Positions 9,948-17,843 of a DNA stretch of 61,870 nt are shown in pieces. The stretch is from Algibacter sp. (GTDB taxonomy: Bacteria > Bacteroidota > Bacteroidia > Flavobacteriales > Flavobacteriaceae). Location: the NCBI RefSeq assembly GCF_029245835.1, contig NZ_JAQWOO010000050.1, positions 1 to 61,870 of the forward strand. The letters run 5' to 3'. How positions within the stretch are numbered: the stretch's first letter is position 1; each line of letters begins with the position of its first letter. The translations under genes and the position numbers were made by a program. The notes under the pieces are model-generated. The model saw nothing but the letters and a program-made list of their open reading frames with translations, was not told where the DNA came from and ran no database searches.

Positions 9948-9976
9948 TAAAAAATAAATCTTGTTTCTAGTTTACA

Positions 9977-10004
9977 AAACCCAATTCTGAATAGAATTGG
10001 GTTT
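9977..10004 (+). terminator. Hairpin terminator after the 179-residue protein gene
   Basis: A perfect 12-base stem (AAACCCAATTCT against AGAATTGGGTTT) closes on the 4-base loop GAAT, 29 bases after the stop codon. The following DNA is AT-rich, with a run of Ts about 10 bases further on. Confidence 0.7.
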
Positions 10005-10439
10005 ATTGTAGTATTTATTTTTTGATACTATTTAAAAAAAATATTTTTAAGAGAAAATAATATTCAAAAAGCTAGAATTAAATAAATGGCAACCTGCACG
10101 AAATCGAAATTACAGTTTTTAAGAAAATATAATGTGTGTATTCAAATTTGCAGTTATTCACCTGATATTATAATGTAGTTAAACCACTTTAAATTAGTTA
10201 AGAAGTAAAAAAGACTGAAATTCCTTTTTAATTTAAACTACATATTATTCATTAAATTGAACTTCCTGATTGATAAAAAATATCTTACAACTATTACCAT
10301 ACTTTTAACTCCATTTTATCAAATGCTTTCTCATTTATTTATGGTTAATTAGTGAGAGTTATTAGGTAATTAATGGTTGTTAAATATGCTGGAACAGATG
10401 TAATTTAGTGAGATATTAATCCATTAAATTTTAATAAAA
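10005..10439. other. Intergenic region containing a pseudogene and the leader of the next gene
   Basis: This gap between the two small secreted-protein genes holds the degenerate paralog at 10063-10208. AT-rich leader DNA runs from there to the start at 10440. No promoter box could be placed with confidence. Confidence 0.4.
10063..10208 (+). pseudogene. Degenerate paralog of the 179-residue carbohydrate-binding-like gene
   Basis: The C-terminal ~45 codons of the gene at 9408 have a recognisable relic here. NKWQ, then after a one-base shift LHEIEITVFKK, then after a second shift NVCIQICSYSPDIIM, a stop, and LNHFKLVKK. These line up with DKWQ, LHEGEFTVIEG, NICLQVYRWAEGVKM and DNFKLVKI of the intact protein in the same order and spacing. 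Two frameshifts and an in-frame TAG make it non-functional. The 5' part is not recognisable. It implies that the small-protein gene was once duplicated in tandem. Confidence 0.7.
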
Positions 10440-11219
10440 ATGAAAAAATTCTACTTTTTAGCTTTTATAGCTTTATTCTCGTTTGCTTTAAATGCGCAAT
10501 CAATTGTTTATTCGGATGGTTTTGAACCTTCTGATTTTGCTTATGTTGACGGTGCTGATTTGGTAGGTGTTAACAACTGGCAGGTTTTTAATGCAGCGTA
10601 TATTGCAAAATCTATAAATAATATTGGTAATGGAGCGGATGCTTCAGACTGGTATGGTGAAATATCCACTGGAGGTTTTACTCAGGTTCAAAAAGTTTTC
10701 GGACTTGTAGCTGGACAAACTTATGAGTTTAAACTTGATGTAAAACGTACCAACGGTAATGATGCAGAATCCCAAATACAGGTTTTTGAACTTGGAACAA
10801 ACACTACGTTAATTACTGAATCAAATCCAGCTATGACAAATGATTGGGCGGAAAAATTAGTAACGTTTACAGCGAACGCATCTGTTAATCATGGCTTTAG
10901 ATTAAGACAAACTGGAACTTCATTTATACAATTCGATAATATGGAGATAACATGTACATCTTGTCCCCCTTTATCAGTTAATGATAATGATGCGTTTGAG
11001 TTTAGTGCGTATCCAAACCCAGTAAAAGATGTTTTGAAATTTAAGGTACAAGAACCAATAGTTTCAGCCAAAGCTTTTGATATCCTAGGTAAGGAAGTAT
11101 TAAGTATACAGCAACCTAGAGAAAGTATTAACGTATCAAGCTTAAGTAAAGGTTTATACGTTTTAAAGCTTGAAGCTGAAAATGGTGCTCAGGTTACAAG
11201 AAAAATAATTAAAGAATAA
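10440..11219 (+). CDS. Secreted carbohydrate-binding-like protein with T9SS tail
   Basis: This 259-residue protein has an SPI signal (about 1-19, ALNAQ). A beta-rich domain follows at about 20-175 with GLVAGQTYEFKLDVKRTNGN and FIQFDNMEI, resembling CBM4/9-type jelly rolls and the neighbouring 179-residue protein. A type IX secretion tail at about 185-259 begins YPNPVKDVLKF and ends VLKLEAENGAQVTRKIIKE. It is therefore predicted to be exported across the outer membrane and attached to or released from the surface. No catalytic residues are evident. A strong terminator follows, so it is probably monocistronic. Ligand unknown. Confidence 0.7.
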   Translation: MKKFYFLAFIALFSFALNAQSIVYSDGFEPSDFAYVDGADLVGVNNWQVFNAAYIAKSINNIGNGADASDWYGEISTGGFTQVQKVFGLVAGQTYEFKLDVKRTNGNDAESQIQVFELGTNTTLITESNPAMTNDWAEKLVTFTANASVNHGFRLRQTGTSFIQFDNMEITCTSCPPLSVNDNDAFEFSAYPNPVKDVLKFKVQEPIVSAKAFDILGKEVLSIQQPRESINVSSLSKGLYVLKLEAENGAQVTRKIIKE

Positions 11220-11245
11220 GAATTGTTAGTTAGTTACTTATTTAT

Positions 11246-11287
11246 AATCCTCAACTATATTTAAAAAATGAGTTGAGGATTTTTTTT
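11246..11287 (+). terminator. Rho-independent terminator after the T9SS binding protein
   Basis: AATCCTCAACT (11246-11256) pairs with AGTTGAGGATT (11271-11281), and an uninterrupted T run follows to 11287. Confidence 0.8.
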
Positions 11288-11744
11288 GCCTATAATAAAG
11301 ATCATAAGTTTAAGATTTTGTGTTGCCAACCAAAATATAACGGTACAACCTCTAAATAATTAATTAAACTAATTAGTTAATAAATGATTGTCTTTAGGTA
11401 ATATCTGAAGTAGCTAGATACTTCGAATTAACTATTTTTATTCTATAAAGATATAGCTTACATTGCGTTTATTTTTTAAAAATTGCTGGCAATAAATTTG
11501 TAAACACCAATATATGTTTAGAGTCAGATTGATTTTTAAGAGAAATAAATAAAATAAAATAGAAGTGATTAATAGCAAATTATTTCCAGTACTAAGGGAG
11601 TCTTAATATTTGCGAGTTTTTTTCTGAGACATTGTTTATTAGTTTATCTTATTTAAAATTTTTTTAGAAATGAATAAATTATCAAATAGTATTCAAAAAC
11701 AGCCGCTATATAAATATAGAGACTCCTTTAATTATTTTTTTTTT

Positions 11745-11782
11745 AGAGCTTCTATTCAATATAGAATAGAAGCTCTTTTTTG
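11745..11782 (+). terminator. Strong hairpin terminator or attenuator just upstream of the sugar operon
   Basis: AGAGCTTCTATTC (11745-11757) pairs perfectly with 11764-11776 across a 6-base loop and is followed by TTTTTT. A T-rich tract also precedes it, so the mirror strand carries Ts as well, over a longer run. There is no gene between it and the terminator at 11246, so it either ends a short leader or sRNA or acts as an attenuator for the operon starting at 11810. Confidence 0.65.
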
Positions 11783-11809
11783 ACTTTAAAAACAACTAAA
11801 TAGTATAGC

Positions 11810-12115
11810 ATGTATAAACATATTGTATTTTGGAAATTAAAGGAACAGGCTAACGGCATGTCAAAGCAAGAATTAGCTACAGAAGTTAAAAGACGATTAG
11901 ATGAATTACCAGCTCATATTCCAGAAATCGTGTCGTACGAAACAGGAATTAACATAGGTGATTACGGCGCATCATTTTTTGATGTAAGTGTCATAGGGGT
12001 CTATAAAAATAAAGATACCTTCTGGGATTATACAAAATACCCTATTCACGATGCCGTTGTTGCTTACATTCAGTCTGTTCAGGAAGATGAGCAAATTGTG
12101 GATTATGATTTATAA
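11810..12115 (+). CDS. Dabb-domain (stress-responsive A/B barrel) protein
   Basis: This 101-residue cytoplasmic protein has the Dabb fold pattern: it opens MYKHIVFWKLKEQANG and has a central ETGINIGDYGASFFDVSVIG, with a closing HDAVVAYIQSV segment. Family members form dimeric ferredoxin-like barrels and are often found in sugar or aromatic catabolic operons; few have a known reaction. It is the first gene before the enolase-superfamily, aldehyde dehydrogenase, aldolase and permease genes, so an accessory role in that pathway, for example on an unstable sugar-acid intermediate, is possible. No export signal. Exact role unknown. Confidence 0.75.
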   Translation: MYKHIVFWKLKEQANGMSKQELATEVKRRLDELPAHIPEIVSYETGINIGDYGASFFDVSVIGVYKNKDTFWDYTKYPIHDAVVAYIQSVQEDEQIVDYDL

Positions 12116-12248
12116 TCCAATACTGAAACAATTTAGATGGGTTTATGAGACTTTTTGTCGTAGCTACATTAAAAAAAAAAGATGTGCTTTGATGCCATTA
12201 ATCATTTTATAACTAAGAATTATTTTTAGTTATACAACCTTTAAAAAT

Positions 12249-13406
12249 ATGAAGATAACAAAAATTGAAACCTTCGTCTTAAAAGATACTTTATCAAAAA
12301 GCTTTTTCTTTTCACAATGGGAATATTCAGAACGCTGTATTTGTGTAGTAAAGGTTACGGCATCAAATGGTACCTATGGTTGGGGAGAGGGCTATGGTCC
12401 AGCTACCGTTTTAGAAGCGGGAATAAAAATGCTAGAACCCATGGTGATAGGCCATAACCCCTTGGAAAATGAAGTTATATGGAATAATATGTATCGCAAA
12501 ACCTTAGATTTTGCAAGACGTGGTACACTCGTGGCTTCTATAAGCGCTATTGATATTGCTATTTGGGATCTTAAAGGGAAAATTTTGGGATTGCCAATTT
12601 CTACATTGTTAGGCGGAGCGCATAGAGATAAAGTAAAGCCCTATGCTACCGGTTTGTATTTTACCTGTAAAACAAATCCATCTAAAGATTTTGAAAAAGA
12701 AGCTGCGCAATATATAGCTCAAGGTTTTAAGGCCATCAAGATGAAAGTTGGTTTAGGTATTAAAGAGGATTATAAGCATGTAAAAAAAATGCGCGAAATT
12801 ATAGGTGATGATATTGAGCTTATGGTAGACTCCAATCATGCTTATAGTTTTAGAGAGGCCGTTCAATTAGCTAAAAAAATAGAACCCTTTGATATTAGTT
12901 GGTTTGAAGAACCGTTATCACCAGAATTTTATGAACAATATAGCGAGTTAAGAACAAAAACGAGCATCCCAATATCTGGAGGTGAATGTGAGTATTTACG
13001 TTTTGGCTTTCATCAATTACTACGAACTAAATCGGTAGATATTATTCAACCAGACATTTGTGCATGTGGCGGTATAACTGAGGCTAAACGAATTGCAGCA
13101 TTAGCAAGTACCTATGGTATAGATGTCATTCCACATACTTGGGGCACTGCTATAGGACTGCATGTAGCACTTCATTTTATTTCTAATTTAGAATCGGTAC
13201 CAGGTAGAATGATGAAACCTGACTTTTTAATGGAATATGATCAAACTGAAAATGCACTTCGTGATAAACTATCCTATCCTGTAATAGAAATGAAAGACGG
13301 TATGATTGAAGTGCCTAATAGACCAGGACTTGGAATTGATATAGATGAAGCAGTTTTAGAAAGATATACGATTTCTAAGACAGTATTGAAAAAATCCTTA
13401 ATATAG
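12249..13406 (+). CDS. Enolase-superfamily sugar-acid dehydratase/cycloisomerase (mandelate racemase group)
   Basis: This 385-residue protein has a capping domain (1-125) and a TIM barrel. Catalytic features are readable: KxK (Lys164, Lys166), metal ligands Asp194 (MVDSN), Glu220 or Glu221 (FEEP) and Glu246 (SGGE), and His296 (IPHTWG). These residues abstract the alpha proton of a sugar acid. The next genes are an aldehyde dehydrogenase and a 2-keto-3-deoxy-acid aldolase. That context suits 3,6-anhydrogalactonate cycloisomerase, known from agar and carrageenan degraders, which yields 2-keto-3-deoxygalactonate. A rhamnonate- or galactonate-type dehydratase is the alternative. The family is firm, the substrate inferred. 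Confidence 0.85.
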   Translation: MKITKIETFVLKDTLSKSFFFSQWEYSERCICVVKVTASNGTYGWGEGYGPATVLEAGIKMLEPMVIGHNPLENEVIWNNMYRKTLDFARRGTLVASISAIDIAIWDLKGKILGLPISTLLGGAHRDKVKPYATGLYFTCKTNPSKDFEKEAAQYIAQGFKAIKMKVGLGIKEDYKHVKKMREIIGDDIELMVDSNHAYSFREAVQLAKKIEPFDISWFEEPLSPEFYEQYSELRTKTSIPISGGECEYLRFGFHQLLRTKSVDIIQPDICACGGITEAKRIAALASTYGIDVIPHTWGTAIGLHVALHFISNLESVPGRMMKPDFLMEYDQTENALRDKLSYPVIEMKDGMIEVPNRPGLGIDIDEAVLERYTISKTVLKKSLI

Positions 13407-13423
13407 AAAATACTATAACGACC

Positions 13424-14881
13424 ATGCAAACAGAACATTTTGGGTATAAAAAATTATACATTAACGGAGAATTAGTTGATGCCGTAAGTGGAGAAAAAGA
13501 AGATGTAATTTGTCCTGCCACCGGTAAGGCCATTGCACAAATTGCGAAAGCAGGAAAAGCAGATGCTGAAAAGGCCTTATTATCTGCAGAAGCAGGCTTT
13601 AAATTTTGGTCCAAGCTATCTTTAGCAGAAAGAACAAGTTGGATGCATAAATTACGTGTGGCAATTTTAGAAAAAGCACATGAATTACGAACCGCTATGG
13701 TACACGAAATGGGTAAAACTTATGCTGGTGCTTTAGAGGATATTGAGGCCGTTACAAATGCCTTGGAATGGTATCCAGCTGCCATGAAAAACTTGCGAGA
13801 AGAACAAATTCCAGATTACGAAAACACCCATACTCATAAAATGATTTCTAAACCAGCTGGAGTTGCAGTTGCGTATTTGGCTTGGAATTTTCCACTGCTA
13901 AATGTTGGTTTTAAATTAGGACCAGCATTGGCTGCAGGTTGTTCTTTAATTATTAAACCTTCTACATTATCACCCTTATCAACCTATATGATTGGTGAAA
14001 TTTTGCATGATATTAATTTTCCAGCGGGGGTTGTAAATATTTTAGCAGGCTCAAGTAGTGAGGTGGCAACACCAATGACCACGAGTAAAATTCCTGCGGT
14101 TTTAACCATGATTGGTTCTACAGCAACCGGGCAAAAAGTAATTGCAGATAGTACCACTTCTATAAAGAAATTGGGGATGGAATTAGGAGGCAATGCACCG
14201 TTTATAGTGTTTGATGATGCCGATTTTGATACCGCTTTAAATTTAGCCATTGGATTAAAATTTGGAAATTCAGGGCAGATTTGTGTCGCTGCCAATAGAA
14301 TATTCGTTCATAAAAGTATCTATGATAAATTCTTAAAGACCTATGTGAAAAAGGCTTCGGAATTAAAGTTAGGTTTTGGTACTAAAGACCACCCAGATGT
14401 ATTTATGGGGCCTGTGGTTACACGTTCAGATAGAGATAGAATGTTAGATTTAGTGGCAGACGCAATAAGTAAAGGCGGTACTCTAGAATATGGAGGTAAC
14501 ATTCCAGAAGGTTTTCCGGAAGCAGGTAATTGGATAGAACCTACAGTCGTCTCTGGTATGACTCCAGATATGGATTTGTTTAGAAAGGAAACCTTTGGAC
14601 CTGTAGCAGGGATTATGAGTTTTGATACTGATGATGAGGTTTTAGAATTGGCAAATGATACCGAATACGGTTTAGCGTCCTATATTTTCACCAATAACCA
14701 CAAAAGAATTGAACGATTTACTGAAGAATTACAGTTTGGTGAAATTCAAATTAATGGTGTAAAATATGCTATCTATCTTCCTCATGGCGGTATAAAAAAT
14801 AGTGGTATTGGTCATGATTGTTCGCACTTAGCCTTAGACGACTATTTAGTTAAAAAAAGAATTTCAACTGCGATTGTATAA
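13424..14881 (+). CDS. Aldehyde dehydrogenase, possible 3,6-anhydrogalactose dehydrogenase
   Basis: This 485-residue NAD(P)-dependent aldehyde dehydrogenase has the usual length and motifs: WNFPLLN in the cofactor domain, general base Glu253 (MELGGNAPF), catalytic Cys287 (GQICVAANR) and the KETFGPVAG stretch. It resembles the succinate-semialdehyde/lactaldehyde dehydrogenase branch. It begins 17 bases after the enolase-family gene, and the aldolase begins one base after its stop, so the three are surely co-transcribed. In agarolytic and carrageenolytic bacteria an enzyme of this family oxidises 3,6-anhydrogalactose to the acid used by the cycloisomerase. If the pathway is instead for rhamnose, it would oxidise lactaldehyde. 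Confidence 0.85.
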   Translation: MQTEHFGYKKLYINGELVDAVSGEKEDVICPATGKAIAQIAKAGKADAEKALLSAEAGFKFWSKLSLAERTSWMHKLRVAILEKAHELRTAMVHEMGKTYAGALEDIEAVTNALEWYPAAMKNLREEQIPDYENTHTHKMISKPAGVAVAYLAWNFPLLNVGFKLGPALAAGCSLIIKPSTLSPLSTYMIGEILHDINFPAGVVNILAGSSSEVATPMTTSKIPAVLTMIGSTATGQKVIADSTTSIKKLGMELGGNAPFIVFDDADFDTALNLAIGLKFGNSGQICVAANRIFVHKSIYDKFLKTYVKKASELKLGFGTKDHPDVFMGPVVTRSDRDRMLDLVADAISKGGTLEYGGNIPEGFPEAGNWIEPTVVSGMTPDMDLFRKETFGPVAGIMSFDTDDEVLELANDTEYGLASYIFTNNHKRIERFTEELQFGEIQINGVKYAIYLPHGGIKNSGIGHDCSHLALDDYLVKKRISTAIV

Positions 14882-14882
14882 C

Positions 14883-15647
14883 ATGAAAAGAAACGCTATT
14901 AAAGATACGTTACTAAAAGGCAAAACCGTTTTTGGGCCTTTTTGTAAAATCCAAGATCCAACCATGATTGAAATCGCTGCATTGGCAGGATTTGATTTTG
15001 TGATTTTAGATATGGAACATGGTCCTTTTAGTATAGAGTCTGTTCAAAATTTAATTAGAGCTGCAGAAGCAAAAGGCATTACACCTATTGTTAGAGTTAC
15101 AGAAAATTCCGATTCTTTAATACTTAGAACCTTGGATGTAGGCGCAAAATGCATTCAAGTGCCACAAATATCTTCTAAAAAAGATGCTGAGTATGTTGTA
15201 AAAGCCTCTAAATTTTATCCAAACGGAGAAAGAGGCATGTGTCGTTATGTAAGAGCTGCAGAGTATACCAACATAGACGCTAATACCCATTTTTCTAGTG
15301 CAAATAATCAAGTAATTACAATCATACATATAGAAGGTTTAGAAGGAATAGAAAATCTTTCTGAAATACTTTCGGTGGAGGGAATAGATGTGATTTTTCT
15401 AGGTCCTTACGATCTTTCTCAATCATGTGGCGTGCCTGGGCAAGTGCATCATGAAAAAGTAATAACAAAAATGAAAGATGCTGTAGCTTTAGCAAAAGCA
15501 CATGGAAAGTTTGTAGGAACCTTTACAGAATCTGTAGAAGATGCTAAGCAATGGCAAAATATTGGCGTACAATATATTGCATATGCAGTAGATGTTGGAT
15601 TGGTAATGAACGCATATAAAACAATTACAAATAAAATAAAGAACTAA
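14883..15647 (+). CDS. HpcH/HpaI-family 2-keto-3-deoxy-sugar-acid aldolase
   Basis: This class II metal-dependent pyruvate aldolase is related to GarL and RhmA. The ATG at 14883, one base after the upstream stop, is preferred over a TTG at 14874; it gives 254 residues. Family motifs are present: FGPFCKIQDPTMIEIAA, the FDFVILDMEHGPF segment (catalytic His), VRVTENSD, the metal-site region IIHIEGLEGIENL, and GPYDLSQSCG. It would cleave a 2-keto-3-deoxy sugar acid to pyruvate and an aldehyde, for example glyceraldehyde from 2-keto-3-deoxygalactonate. This would avoid the kinase and phospho-aldolase steps, neither of which is encoded here. Substrate is inferred. Confidence 0.85.
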   Translation: MKRNAIKDTLLKGKTVFGPFCKIQDPTMIEIAALAGFDFVILDMEHGPFSIESVQNLIRAAEAKGITPIVRVTENSDSLILRTLDVGAKCIQVPQISSKKDAEYVVKASKFYPNGERGMCRYVRAAEYTNIDANTHFSSANNQVITIIHIEGLEGIENLSEILSVEGIDVIFLGPYDLSQSCGVPGQVHHEKVITKMKDAVALAKAHGKFVGTFTESVEDAKQWQNIGVQYIAYAVDVGLVMNAYKTITNKIKN

Positions 15648-15657
15648 ATTTTTATAT

Positions 15658-16683
15658 ATGGATACTATGTTTTTTCCTTTTCTTTTAATCATTTTTGCTA
15701 GTATTTTTCAAGGCTCTTTCGGACTAGGTATGAAATACATGGCCCCCTTAAAATGGGAGTCGTGGTGGCTTGTTCACGCTACTATAGCAATGATTATTAT
15801 ACCAATGGCCTGGGCTTTTATAGTCGTGCCAGACTTAGGACAAGTTTTAAGTACCTCGTTTACAGATCCTTCTATGCAAAGTGTTGTTTATCTTGCGATG
15901 TTATTTGGTTTTCTTTGGGGTATTGGAGGCATATTATTTGGCGTAAGTGTGCCGTATATTGGTTTATCATTAACCATGGGTATTGTTATGGGGCTGGCTG
16001 GTTCAGTTGGTGCTTTAATTCCTTTACTGCAAATGGAAAATGCAACATCAACCCCGCAGTTCCCTTATGTTATAGCAGGACTAGCAATAACACTTGTGGG
16101 TGTTGCTATTACAGCTAAAGCTGGGATTGACAAAGACAAAATGACCACTCAAGCATCAGGAGAAAAATCTAATATTGTAAAAGGTATTTTAATAGCCGTT
16201 GCCTGTGGTGTTTTATCGGCACTACTAAATGTTGGTTTTGTAAATGCAGCGCCCATTGCAAAATTGGCAGAAGAGATGGGAGCCATTGATAGAAATGCCA
16301 GTTTAGCAGCTTGGGTTGTGGTACTAATTGGAGCCTTTATAATGAATGCAGGGTATGCGATCTTTTTATTATTTAAAAATAAGTCTTGGAGTAATTTTAA
16401 AATCAAAGGCTCTAAAAAAGCATATAGATGGGCTATCCTAGCTAGTATATTTTGGTTTGGAGCTCTTGGAGTTTATGGTCAAGGCGCTGCATTAATAGGA
16501 CCTATTGGTGGAGTTATTGGATGGCCCATGTTATTAGGTTTATCCTTAATTGTGAGCAATTTCTGGGCTTATAGAGCTGGCGAATGGAAAGGCGCTAAAA
16601 AACCATTTAATTTACTTCTAGTGGGGCTAATAGTTTTAATAGGAGCAAGTATAATTCTAGGTTATTCTAATACTGTCGGATAA
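15658..16683 (+). CDS. RhaT-like sugar/H+ symporter
   Basis: This 341-residue inner-membrane protein is almost entirely hydrophobic, with about ten transmembrane segments. It matches the L-rhamnose-proton symporter (RhaT/DMT) family in the FGFLWGIGGILFGVSVPYIG and LSLTMGIVMGLAGSVGALI stretches. It follows the aldolase by 10 bases and is the last gene of the catabolic operon. It probably imports the monosaccharide the operon consumes. Despite the family name the substrate need not be rhamnose, because homologues occur with other sugar pathways. With a GH78-like gene in the same locus, however, rhamnose import remains a live option. Confidence 0.8.
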   Translation: MDTMFFPFLLIIFASIFQGSFGLGMKYMAPLKWESWWLVHATIAMIIIPMAWAFIVVPDLGQVLSTSFTDPSMQSVVYLAMLFGFLWGIGGILFGVSVPYIGLSLTMGIVMGLAGSVGALIPLLQMENATSTPQFPYVIAGLAITLVGVAITAKAGIDKDKMTTQASGEKSNIVKGILIAVACGVLSALLNVGFVNAAPIAKLAEEMGAIDRNASLAAWVVVLIGAFIMNAGYAIFLLFKNKSWSNFKIKGSKKAYRWAILASIFWFGALGVYGQGAALIGPIGGVIGWPMLLGLSLIVSNFWAYRAGEWKGAKKPFNLLLVGLIVLIGASIILGYSNTVG

Positions 16684-16834
16684 AAATTATTTTAATTATT
16701 AAAAAGTTTAGGCTGTTCATCTTTATGAATGGGGGATGAGCTAAATTTTATAATAATTACAACTAAATCCTATTTGTTGTTGATTAAAACACCTTAAAAA
16801 TAGACTTTTTTTATCAGAGGAATCTTGCTTTAAA

Positions 16835-17713
16835 TTAATCTTGCTTGCTTGATTTATTTAATAACATGTATCTGCTTTTGTATTCACTGGCTGATACATG
16901 TTTTAAATTTTTAAAGATTCTGTTAAAAGTAGAGAACGAATTGAAACCAGTATCATAACAAATTTCAGAAATACTTCTTTCGCCATTAATTAGCATCTGA
17001 CAGGCTTTATTTATTCTAAATTCTCGAATAAATTGAAATACCGTTTTTCCTGTTCTGCTCTTAAAATAGCGACAAAAAGAATTTGTTGTCATATGTGCAA
17101 CAGCGGCTAAATCATCTAAAGAAATGTCATTCGTATAATTCTCAGTAATATAATCTATCACTTTCTGGGTTCTATCTTCTCCTTTAGTTGAATTTTTTAA
17201 TGAAAAATGTTCACTTGATAAATGTTGAAAATCCACCTCAGTAGATAGCGATTTTAAAATAGCAAGTAAATTAATAATTCGGCTTGCTCCTTCACTTTTA
17301 GTTAACTGAATTAACTGTTCGCTTAACTTATCAACAACATCTTGCGAAAAAATAAGACCTCTAGCTGAGCGTTTTAAGAAATTTAAAATACCACTAAATT
17401 CAGGTAATAAATAAATATTAGAACCTTTAAAAGCACTATTAAATTTAATGACTATATAGTCAACAAGTTCAGTTCCATCTTTTTCTTCATTTTTAAATAA
17501 ATGCGGAACCCCACTTCCAATAAAAACGAGTTGGCCATCATGAAAATGATCCATATGATCTCCTACTATTCGAATGCCATTACCCTTAATAGTGAACATC
17601 AATTCATATTCTTCATGATAATGCCAATGACCTCCAAAATATGGTATTGTTTTTCGTTCTGAATAAAACGATTGTGATTCTGGTATAACCGATGGTAAAT
17701 ATTTTAATTCCAA
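16835..17713 (-). CDS. AraC-family transcriptional regulator with cupin sensor domain
   Basis: This 292-residue protein has an N-terminal cupin-type ligand domain (about 1-130; HWHYHEEYELMF and GVPHLFKNEE). The C-terminal double helix-turn-helix of the AraC family lies at about 185-285 (ISLDDLAAVAHMTTNSFCRY and the second HTH ISEICYDTGFNSFSTFNR). It is the only recognisable regulator in the window. It lies 130 bases downstream of the GntP-type permease, in the same direction, and faces the sugar operon tail to tail. It may control that operon or the degradative genes in response to a monosaccharide or sugar acid. Confidence 0.85.
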   Translation of the reverse strand: MELKYLPSVIPESQSFYSERKTIPYFGGHWHYHEEYELMFTIKGNGIRIVGDHMDHFHDGQLVFIGSGVPHLFKNEEKDGTELVDYIVIKFNSAFKGSNIYLLPEFSGILNFLKRSARGLIFSQDVVDKLSEQLIQLTKSEGASRIINLLAILKSLSTEVDFQHLSSEHFSLKNSTKGEDRTQKVIDYITENYTNDISLDDLAAVAHMTTNSFCRYFKSRTGKTVFQFIREFRINKACQMLINGERSISEICYDTGFNSFSTFNRIFKNLKHVSASEYKSRYMLLNKSSKQD

Positions 17714-17843
17714 TTTTTTTTTATGAATATAAGAAATTTATATGTTTTATATAAAAATCAAAGCTAATATTTTATTACGCGCTATAAAATAACAAAGAGT
17801 CTAACTATTAATTTATCGAGTTTAATTAAAAAAATGGTATGCA

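Larger units (their letters stand above)
11220..11809. other. Leader region of the sugar catabolic operon
   Basis: This gap of nearly 600 bases lies between the T9SS binding protein and the Dabb gene. It contains the upstream gene's terminator (11246-11287) and a second, very strong hairpin with a T tract (11745-11782) only 28 bases before the Dabb start. A TAAATTTG at 11493-11500 could be a -7 box. No ORF is credible. The placement suggests a transcribed leader or a small RNA ending at the second hairpin. Confidence 0.4.

Noticed and set aside
10337-10352. ATTTATGGTTA shared with 31291-31301 as a common promoter element
   Set aside because: Only 11 bases match in AT-rich DNA, at different distances from the genes, and no third copy was found at the other promoters.
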